Assembly (NCBI GenBank): GCA_016795285.1
Contig: JAEUIC010000020.1
Coordinates: forward strand, 153,418 to 217,417
DNA: 64,000 bases
Origin: Planctomycetota bacterium
GTDB lineage: Bacteria > Planctomycetota > B15-G4 > SIAN01
Direction: 5' to 3'
Shown here: piece by piece, positions 7,861-17,416 of the stretch
Position numbering within the stretch: position 1 is the stretch's first letter
Layout of the letters: every line of letters begins with the position of its first letter
Notes under the pieces: model-generated
The model's database searches: none
Told to the model about the DNA's origin: nothing
The model's input: the letters and a program-made list of their open reading frames with translations, nothing else
Position numbers and translations under genes: made by a program

Positions 7861-8400
7861 GAACTACCGCCATCCTGAAGCGCCGATCGGAACTCGTCAG
7901 CGGGCAACGATCGCGACTCCTCAGCTCGCCGCTCGAGCGTCAGCTTTCGATGCAGGTTCAGGAAGTCGCGCCGCCTGAAGTCGCGGCCATCCTGCGCCTT
8001 GATCGCACCCCATCCGCCGACCAGATTGATGGCTTCGAGCGTGACCGCGTCCTCAAGCCGAGTCTTGCAGCGCTCGGAAGCAACGTACGACCAATTGGTC
8101 GCGCCATCGAGCTTCTCGATCTCGCGTCCGTCTGGAGCCCGCTCGATCTTGGCGAGCTCCTCGACGCGCAGCCAAGCGCGCGCGGCCTCGAGTTCGGCAT
8201 CCGGCTCGGCGGCGGAGCGCAGGAGATCGCAGGGCGCTGGGAAGAAGCGCGAGGACCGGACGTGCGCGGTCGCGGCGGCTTCCACGTCTCCGATCGCGGC
8301 CCCATCGAGCGCGAGCGCGAAGGCGGTGAAGAGCGCCTCGGTGAACTCCGTGCGGTAGATGGCGCAAACGAAGCGGAGTAGTCGCTCGAGTCGTTGCGAG

Positions 8401-8414
<14 letters not shown>
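7857..8414 (-). CDS. Putative phage helicase-loader/inhibitor-like protein
   Basis: A 185-residue, mostly helical protein. The segment HVRSSRFFPAPCDLLRSA resembles the helix-turn found in phage helicase loader/inhibitor proteins of the G39P type, and the position directly after the replication organiser fits that role. The remainder has a charged C-terminal helix (DFLNLHRKLTLERRAEESR). I chose the ATG at 8414, not the ORF-initial ATG at 8450, because GGAGGAC ends six bases upstream. The gene overlaps the end of the replication organiser by 14 bases and the next gene by GTGA. Confidence 0.5.
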
Positions 8415-9458
<1,044 letters not shown>

Positions 9459-9465
<7 letters not shown>

Positions 9466-9950
9466 GGGCCACCCCCCGCAGCCGTGGCTCTTGAGGAAGG
9501 GTGAGGCGCCGCCGCCGCCGGGCCGTGGCGTTGGAGGTACCCGAATACGTCCTCGTCAGCGGGGTGATCACCGCCATCGGCCCGATCAAGCGCCAGCTTC
9601 CACACGTGTTCCGCTTCCTCGGCTCGGAACTGCGGATCGGTAGCGACGAACGGCGTCGATGGCCGCCGGCGCGTCGACCAGCCTGACCCGGTCGCGACCA
9701 CGCCACGCCAGGGGACGCCCAACTCCTGCGCGAATCTCCGAGCCGTCCACCCGCCTCCCGGTGTGCAGACGCAGCAGTACAAGACGTTGCGGATCGAGAC
9801 GAACGCGGACGGGTGACGGTCGTCATGGAACGGGCAGCGGATGTGCCGTTTCTCGCCACGTCGCGGCAGCTCGAGACCCGCGGCGCGTGCCACAAGGAAG
9901 ACCGTGCCCGGCAGCGGTGCCACAGGTAACTGACCGCGCCTCGCGGTCAC
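9459..9950 (-). CDS. CHC2-type primase zinc-finger protein
   Basis: A 163-residue protein. Near residue 35 it reads GEKRHIRCPFHDDRHPSAFVS followed by LYCCVCTPGGG, a CHC2-type zinc-binding domain (C-x2-H ... C-x2-C) as at the N-terminus of DnaG and phage primases. There is no room for a Toprim catalytic core (a primase has more than 350 residues), so this is a stand-alone zinc-finger subunit or a truncated primase. The start is GTG 9950, which overlaps the stop of the HTH gene by GTGA. Earlier in-frame starts would run through that gene and are unlikely. Confidence 0.7.
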
Positions 9951-10156
9951 GTCGTGGCCCCTTCGCGATCGCTGCGTCGGGCGTCGACAAACGACTGAAG
10001 ATCCGACTCGGCGATGGCCACCCTCCGCGACGTGACTCGCACGATCGGCAGGCGTCCGTCGCGGATTAGGTTCCGGACCGAGCGGATCGAGATGGTCAGT
10101 CGGTCGGCCACCTCCTCCACCGAGAGAAGGGAGCTCTGCGCAGACGGACCTTCCAT
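9947..10156 (-). CDS. Excisionase-family (AlpA/MerR-like) HTH DNA-binding protein
   Basis: A 69-residue protein that is almost entirely one domain: LLSVEEVADRLTISIRSVRNLIRDGRLPIVRVTSRRVAIAESDL, the classic excisionase-type winged helix in which the second helix reads DNA and a wing follows. Such proteins act as recombination directionality factors or as regulators of element genes. It is the first gene of the leftward replication operon (GTGA overlap with the primase-like gene). The 110 bases upstream (10157-10267) are the likely promoter of that operon. Confidence 0.85.
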   Translation of the reverse strand: MEGPSAQSSLLSVEEVADRLTISIRSVRNLIRDGRLPIVRVTSRRVAIAESDLQSFVDARRSDREGATT

Positions 10157-10267
10157 TGGGAGCCTCCGGGTGCACGTGCAGCTTTCTGCACGAGCCGGAA
10201 TCTCTTACTCCCGCAGGAAAGGCTCGACGGAGTGCACAGCGTGCCCCACCTGTGCACCCCCTCCACG

Positions 10268-11416
10268 TCAGCCGGTCGATTCAACGCGAAGGCGGTCGTA
10301 CAAGTGCTTCGAGACGAAGACTGTCTGCGAGAAGCGCGGTGCAGTGCGCGTCCCGGTGAGGGCGAGGGCGTTGGCCGTCGTCTCGCGAATCGCTCGGCGT
10401 GCGCGCCTCAACGTCGAGACGCTCGTCGGCGTCAGCTGGCGATTCAGCATGACACTCGCGAGCAGGTTGCCCTCCCTCGTATTGAGCCCAACCGTGCTCC
10501 ACCGGGACTTTCCGTTTGAGAATGCGACGACCTTCGAGGATTCCTCCGCCGAAAGAAAGATGCCAAGTCTGTCGTCACGCATCAGCTCGAAAGTAAACGC
10601 CTTCGGCTTCGTCACGACGTACTGCGGGAGCTTCGGTGTGCTCGACGCTCGCGTGAACTGACGACGCCGCCGTCTTGTGGGATGCGATTGACGCAACAGT
10701 CGTCGTGCTAGGACGCAGAGTGCTTGCTCGCCGCTGCGTTCACCGGGCTGAGCCGCGTTCGACACGGCCTCCCGAAGGAACGCTCGGACACTTCCGTCCA
10801 ACTGCGTGTTGCGTCCGAGGGCGGCGTCGCGCGGAATGGAGTACGCGCTCGATCGAACGGCCGTCTCAGCGGTGCTCAACCAGAAGGCGCCGATGACGAT
10901 CGCACTCGCGTTCTTCACTGATCGGCGACTACTTGAATGTTCGACAAGTCGGTGCATCTGCTCCATTAGGTAATCGCCGAGAACCTCTCGCAGACGCCGA
11001 GCCTCATGCTCGTACTTCGCGTCCAAGCTGGGGCCGGGCCCAGCACGACGATCGAGCAGCTCCTGAAACGAGGACGCGAGCCTGCCAAGCGACGCCTGAC
11101 CATCCCTCGCTTCCGGCGCTTCACGAAGTAGCCGTCGAGCCTCGTCGACTGCCAACCAAAACGTCGCGATCAGGCGCTTCTCTTGCGCGCGAAGCCGACG
11201 CCAGAGCAAGTGCGCCTTGGACCGGGTCGTAGCGGTACTCGACGACCCGTAACGCTGGAACTCCTGATCGAGCGACCGGAAATCTTGAAGTCGAATGGCT
11301 GTCCAGAGCGCGTCGTCGACGTCGCTCGTGCGTGACCCGGCATCGGCGTCTGGCGAGGGCCCATGCGGTCGACGTCGTTGCACTTGGCTGCTCCATCGTG
11401 CCGATTGGTGCACCAT
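10268..11416 (-). CDS. Unknown 382-residue protein
   Basis: I do not recognise it. The sequence is strongly basic and mostly helical (WRRLRAQEKRLIATFWLAVDEARR, later RRARRAIRETTANALAL). The C-terminal third has a run TREGNLLASVMLNRQLTPTSVSTLRRA that could be a helix-turn-helix. Third-position GC is lower than in the neighbours, which may mark separate acquisition. I start it at ATG 11416 rather than 18 codons earlier because nothing upstream resembles a ribosome-binding site at either place. It points the same way as the replication genes, but a 110-base gap follows. Confidence 0.5.
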   Translation of the reverse strand: MVHQSARWSSQVQRRRPHGPSPDADAGSRTSDVDDALWTAIRLQDFRSLDQEFQRYGSSSTATTRSKAHLLWRRLRAQEKRLIATFWLAVDEARRLLREAPEARDGQASLGRLASSFQELLDRRAGPGPSLDAKYEHEARRLREVLGDYLMEQMHRLVEHSSSRRSVKNASAIVIGAFWLSTAETAVRSSAYSIPRDAALGRNTQLDGSVRAFLREAVSNAAQPGERSGEQALCVLARRLLRQSHPTRRRRRQFTRASSTPKLPQYVVTKPKAFTFELMRDDRLGIFLSAEESSKVVAFSNGKSRWSTVGLNTREGNLLASVMLNRQLTPTSVSTLRRARRAIRETTANALALTGTRTAPRFSQTVFVSKHLYDRLRVESTG

Positions 11417-11591
11417 GGTAAGACGACGCGAGAGCGAGGGGCTGTTGGCTGCTGGCCTCGCCCCTCGCAATCACAAGGACGGGTGCCGCGGTCGGGCTCA
11501 CCTCGCCACGGCGCGACGGACCCGGCGGTCACGCCGCCATTCGCCGCTCCGCGACCGCCGCCAACGTCTCCCCCGTTTCGTCGAGGACCGG

Positions 11592-11761
11592 CTACCACCC
11601 CGTGAGCTTTTCCGAGCGTGCGAGGATCACGTCGCACGATGAACCGACGCGCAGTAGCAGAGCGCCTCGATCTCCATCAGGAAGGCCCTTCGCCGCGTCC
11701 GTTCGCACGCGACAATCGTCGACCTTCTGCCGCCAATGAGGTCGCCGTGATCCTTGAGAAG
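11592..11761 (-). pseudogene. Fragment of a DNA methyltransferase C-terminus
   Basis: On the minus strand the sequence reads DLIGGRRSTIVACERTRRRAFLME and then, after a frame change, CDVILARSEKLTGW and a stop. This closely tracks the end of the intact methyltransferase at 17.4-18.8 kb (DLFGGSGSTLVACEQAQRRAFLMELD, CDVILERWAKLTG). Only the last 50 residues remain, with SAM motif I already altered (GGRRST), so it is a decayed duplicate. It lies in the 532-base gap 11417-11948, which otherwise holds only the upstream region of the small terminase gene. Confidence 0.7.
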
Positions 11762-11948
11762 GGCGTCAGAGCCCCTGCCAGGTCTGAGCGAGGAATCTCT
11801 TGAACGTTTAGCGGCCGGAGCTGGGGCGCGTTTCGGCGTCGACGGTTCGTGACGCTCGGTGCGGTGCCTGACCCCGAACTGCACGACCGCGGGGGACCGG
11901 TTTCCATCGTATTCCGCAATAATGCGGTCGGTTGGGAGTTTTTGCACC

Positions 11949-12581
11949 ATGCCGCGACGAGTCGGTGAAACGCTTTCGAGGAGTCTGCGCCGCCGCGCGA
12001 TCCGGCAGCTCCAGAGCCTCGTCGCGGCCGGCATCAGCGACGAGGAAGCAAAGGCGCAGGTCGGCGAGACGTTCAACGTCACCGAGCGCACGACGCGGAA
12101 CTGGATGGCGACGGCGTACGCGGAGATGGCAGCCGAGGCGCGGGTCGACCGTGAGAAACTCTTGGGTGCCGCCCTCCGCCGCCGTCGGATCGCGATGGCG
12201 AGGGCGATGAAGGACGGCGATGTTCGCACCTACCTTGCCGCCGCCGATTCCGAGGCGAAGCTCCTCGGCCTGAACGCCCCGGTCCAGACCGAGCACCACG
12301 TCGTGCTCACGAAGGTCCAGGACATGAGCCGCGCGGTCGTCGAGGTCGTGCGCGACTTCTTCGCCGACGACCCGGTGCAGCGCGCCAAGTTCGTGCAGGC
12401 GCTGCGGGCGCGGTTGAATGCGCAGCTCGCGGAGCGACCCGAGAAACTGCCGCTGGTGATCGAGGCAGGCGAGCCTGAGCCTGTCGCGGACGAGGCCGGC
12501 GACGAAGTCGAGGCGCTGGCCGCGGCGGACGTGCGTGCGGTGGAGCCGACGAACGAAGCGCCGGCGGATGAGGGCGTCTGA
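11949..12581 (+). CDS. Putative terminase small subunit (HTH protein)
   Basis: A 210-residue protein. Residues 10-55 contain LRRRAIRQLQSLVAAGISDEEAKAQV followed by FNVTERTTRNWMATAYAEM, a helix-turn-helix as in small terminase subunits and phBC6A51-like phage proteins. A helical middle (RRRRIAMARAMKDGDVRTYLAAADSEAKLLGL) follows, typical of the phage family that reads '...AE.KLLGLDAP'. The acidic C-terminal tail may contact the large subunit. It would recognise the packaging site. I chose ATG 11949 because the conserved part begins there. The large subunit is 2.8 kb downstream on the same strand. Confidence 0.65.
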   Translation: MPRRVGETLSRSLRRRAIRQLQSLVAAGISDEEAKAQVGETFNVTERTTRNWMATAYAEMAAEARVDREKLLGAALRRRRIAMARAMKDGDVRTYLAAADSEAKLLGLNAPVQTEHHVVLTKVQDMSRAVVEVVRDFFADDPVQRAKFVQALRARLNAQLAERPEKLPLVIEAGEPEPVADEAGDEVEALAAADVRAVEPTNEAPADEGV

Positions 12582-12850
12582 GTCGCGTCCGACCGCGTGA
12601 ACCTGCGAGAAGCCGTCATTTCGCCGGCGGTGAGCGTCCGACCCACGCTGCGCGATGTTGCGCGGGCGACGCGCACGATGGTCCGACGCGGCGCGGCGAC
12701 GTCGCGCGTGGCACGGATTCCGTGCCCCCGACCGCTCGCTTTTCTAGCGGCGCGAAACGGTCATCAATCGCTTGAGGTCGCGGGAGGGGTCGGCTGACTG
12801 GTCATCAGTTTCCCATCGATGAGAGCTTCAGTTCCCAGGGAGCGAACGCC

Positions 12851-13594
12851 ATGGACCGCCCGTCCGCGAAGAACCGCGAGATCGACCTGCTCGACCCCGA
12901 CGAGGTCCGCCGCCTGATGGCCGCTTGCTCGCGGCGCGCCCCGACCGGCATCCGCAACCGCGCGCTGATCGCGTTGCTCTACGGGAGCGGCCTGCGCGTC
13001 GGGGAGGCGATCGCGCTGCGGCCGAAGGACCTGGACCTCGACGGGCTCGCCGTGACGGTGCAGGCGGGCAAGGGCGACAAGCGGCGCGTCGCAGCGTTGC
13101 TGCCGGATGCCGTGGACGCGATCCAGCGCTGGGGCGACCGGCGCGCCGCGGCCGGCGTCGGCGCCCGCGCCCCGTACTTTTGCACGCTCGCGCACGCCGC
13201 GGCCGGGCCGCTCCCGACGGAGCCGGGAGGCGCGCTCGCCCGCGAGTACGTCGCGCGCGTCCTGAAGCGCCTCGCGCGGCGCGCCGGCATCGACAAGCGG
13301 GTCCACCCGCACGGACTCCGGCACAGCCACGCCGACCTCCTGCGCCGACGGGGGTTCGACATGCAGCAGATCCGCAAGCAGCTCGGGCACGCGTCGCTCG
13401 AGATCACCGGGCGCTACCTCGACCACCTCGGGTCGAACGACCTCTCCGAGCGGATGCGGACGATCGGGGCGGTGCTCACGCCAACTCCGCCGGAAGCCTC
13501 CCTCGCCAAGGAGCTTCACGCTCTCCTTGAGCGGCTCCCGACGACCGTCGTGGCGCAACTCATCTCGATCGTGAGTCGCCGGATGCCGGGGTAA
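12851..13594 (+). CDS. Tyrosine recombinase, catalytic domain only
   Basis: A 247-residue protein that holds the whole XerC/D-type catalytic domain: first Arg in YGSGLRVGEA (about 49), Lys in AGKGDKRR (about 77), HPHGLRHSHA with the His and second Arg, LGHAS and the nucleophile Tyr in GRYLDHL (about 189). The N-terminal SAM-like core-binding domain of usual family members (about 90 residues) is absent, as the protein opens at the start of the catalytic fold (IDLLDPDEVRRLM). All catalytic residues are present, so it could still act with a partner or at short sites. The ATG is preceded by CAGGGAG. The 268 bases upstream (12582-12850) hold no gene. Confidence 0.88.
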   Translation: MDRPSAKNREIDLLDPDEVRRLMAACSRRAPTGIRNRALIALLYGSGLRVGEAIALRPKDLDLDGLAVTVQAGKGDKRRVAALLPDAVDAIQRWGDRRAAAGVGARAPYFCTLAHAAAGPLPTEPGGALAREYVARVLKRLARRAGIDKRVHPHGLRHSHADLLRRRGFDMQQIRKQLGHASLEITGRYLDHLGSNDLSERMRTIGAVLTPTPPEASLAKELHALLERLPTTVVAQLISIVSRRMPG

Positions 13595-13625
13595 CGCCCC
13601 GACGCTCCGCCCGCGCACGCGAGGG

Positions 13626-14846
13626 TCACTCCTCGAAGATCAGCGCGGCGCCAACCATCGACAACGCCGAATTCGAGAGTACCTGCGCGAAGACCGGGAG
13701 GCCGAGCAGGAGCGGATCGTCCGGGACGTCCGCCGTGATCCTGAAGTACGAGATCGGGTCCGAGACCGCCGTGATCGAGATCCAGGGTGGCAACACTTCG
13801 AGCGGCCCATCGATCTTGCGCAGCAGCAGCGGCGGCGAGACGTCCGCGACCACGAAGGCGAGCACGAGGAGCCCCGGGGCCTGGACGCGTCCGCTGAGCT
13901 GGCCCGTCGCTCCCCACGGGGCGACGAGCAAGGGCGGCGAGAGCTCACGATCGACGACGCTTCCCTCGACGTCGACCCCGGTGTCGCCGACGCCGTCGCA
14001 GATCACGCCCGCGCACGCCACGTCGTCGATGCAGCCGTCCCAGTCGTCGTCGCCGAAGAGGCCGCCGCCCTCGCCGCCGGCGATGCTCGACCCGGATGCG
14101 TAGCACTCGCCGACCAGTCCGGGCCCGCCGTCGCCTCCTACCAAGGGGCCGGGGGGATCGAGGTCGAGCGCCGGGTCGCACTGGTAGTTGATCCAGGCGC
14201 CCATGCCGCCGGTCACGGAGCACGCCGAGAGGTTGGCGAGGCCCACGAGGTCGGGCGGCAGTACGAGGCCCGGACCGCCGACCGGCGGCGCCACCCAGGT
14301 GCCGCCCTCGTCGATCGTGACGTTCCCGCCGAGCGTCGTGGTCCCGAAGCCGTTGGCGTAGCAGTCGATGAGCGAGACGATGTCGACTTGCCCCGTGACG
14401 CGCAGGCCCGCGTCGTAGACGTCGACGCCGTGCTCGACGTGCGTGCCGCCCCGCAGCGTGCAGGTCCGGAACTGTACGAACCGCGCCGAGCGGACCTCGA
14501 CCGCGTCGCCCTCCATCGCCCCGTAGTCCCCGCCCAGGACCAGGCGCTCGACCAGCACGGTCTTGCCGGGCGCGTCGATCAAGAGCGTCGTCGCGAGCGT
14601 GCCGAACTCCGAGAGGCCCGGAATGTCCCCGACCAACTCGACCGACTTCGTGACCGTGAAGGGCAGCCACTCGCTGTGCGGGCCGGAGTTCGAGAAGTAG
14701 TTCTGGACCAGCAGGCGCGAGCCGTCCGGCACCGTGTCGAGCGCCAGTTGAAGGTCCTCGAAGTCGGCAGCGGGGTTCGACGAGAAGTAGTCGACGACGA
14801 AGGTGTTGCCAGCCGCAAGCGACGACGCGAGCAGCAGCGCCACCAT
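13626..14846 (-). CDS. Secreted parallel beta-helix-like protein (planctomycete type)
   Basis: A 406-residue protein. It has a short N-terminal hydrophobic stretch (VALLLASSLAAG) that works as a signal peptide, then FEDLQLALDTVPDGSRLLV, the usual opening of right-handed parallel beta-helix proteins. Rungs follow (LLIDAPGKTVLVERLVLGG, VEVRSARFVQFRTCTLRGG). Eight scattered Cys and a DxDxDG-like stretch (DDDWDGCIDD) suggest an extracytoplasmic, disulfide- and calcium-stabilised protein. The start at 14846 has a strong GGAGGAAC ribosome-binding site. It is transcribed against the surrounding phage genes, divergently from the Xre regulator, so it looks like cargo under its own control. Confidence 0.7.
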   Translation of the reverse strand: MVALLLASSLAAGNTFVVDYFSSNPAADFEDLQLALDTVPDGSRLLVQNYFSNSGPHSEWLPFTVTKSVELVGDIPGLSEFGTLATTLLIDAPGKTVLVERLVLGGDYGAMEGDAVEVRSARFVQFRTCTLRGGTHVEHGVDVYDAGLRVTGQVDIVSLIDCYANGFGTTTLGGNVTIDEGGTWVAPPVGGPGLVLPPDLVGLANLSACSVTGGMGAWINYQCDPALDLDPPGPLVGGDGGPGLVGECYASGSSIAGGEGGGLFGDDDWDGCIDDVACAGVICDGVGDTGVDVEGSVVDRELSPPLLVAPWGATGQLSGRVQAPGLLVLAFVVADVSPPLLLRKIDGPLEVLPPWISITAVSDPISYFRITADVPDDPLLLGLPVFAQVLSNSALSMVGAALIFEE

Positions 14847-14925
14847 GGTGCGTTCCTCCGCTTTAGACCTGAACGCCCAAGCCTCGGCGCTCGGCGCCGC
14901 TCGCTCCGGCCGTCTCCCGCCAAGT

Positions 14926-14955
14926 ATCCCGAGCTGGGATATCCCCGCAAGGGAT
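14926..14955. promoter_or_regulatory. Two tandem 15-bp operator dyads upstream of the Xre gene
   Basis: The sequence is ATCCC-gagct-GGGAT directly followed by ATCCC-cgcaa-GGGAT: two perfect dyads with five-base arms and five-base spacers, abutting without a gap. They end 35 bases before the Xre start and lie in the divergent region between Xre and the beta-helix gene. This is the form expected of an autoregulated Xre/Cro operator. Confidence 0.7.
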
Positions 14956-14990
14956 CGAGCCTTCCCGCCCGCGACACGGGGCGGAGGCTC

Positions 14991-15215
14991 ATGGGATCGG
15001 CGAACACGGCGCGGTATCGGGAGTTCCTGAAGCGGCTGCGCGAGGCGCGCGTCGCGGCCGGACTGACGCAGGTCGAGGTCGCGCGCCGCCTCGGCAAGCC
15101 GCAGTCCTTCGTCTCGAAGTGCGAGTCGGGCGAACGCCGCGTCGATGTGGTCGAGCTTTTTGACCTTGCCTACCTCTATGGCAAGACTCTCGACAGCTTC
15201 GCGCCGCGGCGCTGA
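14991..15215 (+). CDS. Xre/Cro-family HTH repressor
   Basis: A 74-residue, single-domain protein: YREFLKRLREARVAAGLTQVEVARRLGKPQSFVSKCESGERRVDVVELFDLAYLYG is a complete HTH_3 domain, the recognition helix being QSFVSKCESG. The ATG at 14991 has GGCGGAGG three bases before it. The tandem dyads at 14926-14955 lie just upstream, so it probably represses its own promoter and perhaps the divergent beta-helix gene. Confidence 0.9.
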   Translation: MGSANTARYREFLKRLREARVAAGLTQVEVARRLGKPQSFVSKCESGERRVDVVELFDLAYLYGKTLDSFAPRR

Positions 15216-15361
15216 CTCGCGGCGACGCGGTGGCGCGCACCGCCTTTCGCCGCCGCGCTAGACTCCCGTCCGCCGCGCTTCACTCCACGCCCTCGACTCG
15301 ACGTCGAAGGCCCCCAACTCCAAGCCGCGCGGCCCCGATCGCCCCCGTCCCGGAGTTGGGC

Positions 15362-16981
15362 ATGCCCTCGAACCGCTCATCGTCAGGCTCCTCGGCGATC
15401 GACCCGCTCGCCCAGCTCGACCGCGACCTCGCGTCGCTCGAGTGCGAGGCACCGGCGAAGCCGCGCTGGGACCCGACGAGCGCCGAGTCGCTGGTCGACT
15501 GGCTGGAGCAGGAGTTCGGGCTCGTCGTCCGCCGCGTGCCGAAGATTGACCGCATCGTCCGCGAGCTGATCGCCGACCTGCAATCGCGCCGGCGGATCCG
15601 CGTGCTGATCATCGGCCCCCGTGGCGGCGGCAAGACGATGCTCGCGGCCGCGATCCAGCTCCTCTCGGTCCGCTTCTTCGGTGCGAGCTGGACGTCCATC
15701 GGCGGTTCGCTCGAGCAGGCCACGCGCCTCTTCTCCCACGTGCGCGCCGCCGTCAGCCGCAGCGCCGACCTGCAAGCGTTCATCACCGAGGCGCTGGCGA
15801 CGCGCGTCACCACGAAGTCCGGTGCGACGATTACCGTCCACGCCGCGAGCGAAAAGTCGATCCGCGGTCAACACCCGCGCGGCCCATCGGGCGCGGGCGG
15901 GATCGTGCTCGACGAGGCCGCGCTGATCGAGGACCGGATCGTCGACGCGGCGATTCCGCAGGTCGCATCGGCCGACCCATCGATGGTCTTGCTGCTCTCG
16001 ACGCTTGGCGAGGCGCAGTCCGGTCGCTTCTGGGAACTGACCCAGAACCACGACGCCTGCGGCTACCGAGTCTTCGAGTTCGGGATCTTCGACGTGACGA
16101 CGCGTTGCACTTACGACTGCGCGACGACCTGTCCGGTGCCGGCCTTCGCGAAGGACGAGCAGCGCGAGGACGGCCAGGGTCGCCTCACCGCGATCCGCAA
16201 GGCGCTGTGCGCTGGCAAGGCGCACGAGCCGGATGGCTGGATCTCGATCGACGAAGTCGCGCAGCAGTACCGCGACCTCTCGCGCGAGAGTTTCCAGCGA
16301 GAGTTCCTCGGCTCGTCCTCGACGCGCGTCGGCGCGGTCTACAACGCAGAGGACATCGACGCCGCGATTCACCCGGGCGGGATGATCTCGAAGACGGGCG
16401 ACATCGAGCAGCACCTGCATCGCGTCCGGTCGCTCGAGAAGGTGATCGGGCTCGACTGGGGGTACTCGGGGGAGACGTGGGCGGTCTACCTCGTGCGCAT
16501 GAAGGATGTGCTTCTCGTCTACCGCTGGGAGTACTGGTCCCAAACCCGCTTCAGCGAGATCCGCCGGCATCTGGTCGACCGGATCTTCAAGGAGCGGATC
16601 GATTGCATCCTGCCCGATGCAGCCGCGCCGTCGGACAACCAAGAGCTGTTGCAGATGATCCGCCAGCGCGAAGAGAGGCCGCAGCCCGGCGACCAGTCCG
16701 ACTGCGAGTGCCAAGTGCAGCCGGTCAAGTTCGGGGTCGTCAAGTCCTACGGAATCGGCGAAGTGCGCCGTCGGCTCGAGAATCGCCTCCTGCGCTTCGC
16801 CCAAGAATTCGGGACGCAGCCGGTCGCCAACTTCTCGCGCGCGATCCGGCTGTTGAAGGCCTACCACGTCGACCAGAACGGCCAGCCCGTGAAGAAGGAC
16901 GACCATTGCCCGGACGCGCTGCTGTGCGGGGTCATGTACTGGTCGCCGCGCGCGTTGGTCGAGCCGCTCGAGTTGAGCTGA
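15362..16981 (+). CDS. terL: Phage terminase large subunit
   Basis: A 539-residue packaging motor. The ATPase domain has Walker A GPRGGGKT at about 85-92 and Walker B GIVLDEAAL at about 180. The RNase H-like nuclease domain begins at VIGLDWGYSG (about 362), with the final acidic site at DDHCPDALLCG near residue 520. Its length is normal for the family. A Cys-containing insertion lies between the two domains (TRCTYDCATTCPVP). I start it at ATG 15362; 44 upstream in-frame codons are Arg/Pro-rich and unlike a protein. No portal or capsid gene follows, which is unusual for a phage. Confidence 0.88.
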   Translation: MPSNRSSSGSSAIDPLAQLDRDLASLECEAPAKPRWDPTSAESLVDWLEQEFGLVVRRVPKIDRIVRELIADLQSRRRIRVLIIGPRGGGKTMLAAAIQLLSVRFFGASWTSIGGSLEQATRLFSHVRAAVSRSADLQAFITEALATRVTTKSGATITVHAASEKSIRGQHPRGPSGAGGIVLDEAALIEDRIVDAAIPQVASADPSMVLLLSTLGEAQSGRFWELTQNHDACGYRVFEFGIFDVTTRCTYDCATTCPVPAFAKDEQREDGQGRLTAIRKALCAGKAHEPDGWISIDEVAQQYRDLSRESFQREFLGSSSTRVGAVYNAEDIDAAIHPGGMISKTGDIEQHLHRVRSLEKVIGLDWGYSGETWAVYLVRMKDVLLVYRWEYWSQTRFSEIRRHLVDRIFKERIDCILPDAAAPSDNQELLQMIRQREERPQPGDQSDCECQVQPVKFGVVKSYGIGEVRRRLENRLLRFAQEFGTQPVANFSRAIRLLKAYHVDQNGQPVKKDDHCPDALLCGVMYWSPRALVEPLELS

Positions 16982-16999
16982 AGGAGCACGGAGGAACCC

Positions 17000-17281
17000 A
17001 TGGTCGCAGCGAGGTGTCCGTACTGCTTCTCGATGTTCAGCTTCTCGTGGCCGTCCGACGACGACCTCGACGACGACCTCGACAATGACGTCGACGCTGA
17101 CAAGCCACTCCGGATCAAGTGCCTCTGGTGCCGGAACGTCTTCGATCCGTACGCGAAGCACCCGCCCGGTGGCGACAGCCAGCACGTCGGGATCGATGAG
17201 TTCAAGGGTTCGAACGGCCCGACTGCTGATGCGCGCGGACGGAGCATTGTGAAGCGGAACGAAGGCGAGCGCTCTCGCTAG
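17000..17281 (+). CDS. Small zinc-ribbon protein
   Basis: A 93-residue protein with two CxxC knuckles, ARCPYCFSMF at the start and IKCLWCRNVFDPYAKH around residue 40, separated by a run of Asp. This is the layout of a single zinc ribbon. The ATG at 17000 has GGAGG seven bases upstream and lies 18 bases after the large terminase gene, so the two are probably co-transcribed. Function unknown; DNA or protein binding is likely. The following 135 bases hold no gene. Confidence 0.65.
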   Translation: MVAARCPYCFSMFSFSWPSDDDLDDDLDNDVDADKPLRIKCLWCRNVFDPYAKHPPGGDSQHVGIDEFKGSNGPTADARGRSIVKRNEGERSR

Positions 17282-17416
17282 ATTGACGGCACGACGGCAG
17301 GCCACCCTCAAAGCCAACTCCAAGCGCCCCGCAGCAGTGCCGCAGTGGGCGACCACTCCAAGCCACCTCCCATCCGGTCGTCGTGCACGGTCCCGTCACG
17401 ACTTGGAGGCTTGGCA

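Noticed and set aside
15383..17356. 657-codon minus-strand ORF
   Set aside because: It is the codon-aligned antisense of the terminase large subunit; the plus-strand frame has the Walker and nuclease motifs.
15308..17370. Repeated CAACTCCAAGC-like words before the terminase and methylase genes
   Set aside because: Only three imperfect copies with uneven spacing; too weak to call a regulatory motif.
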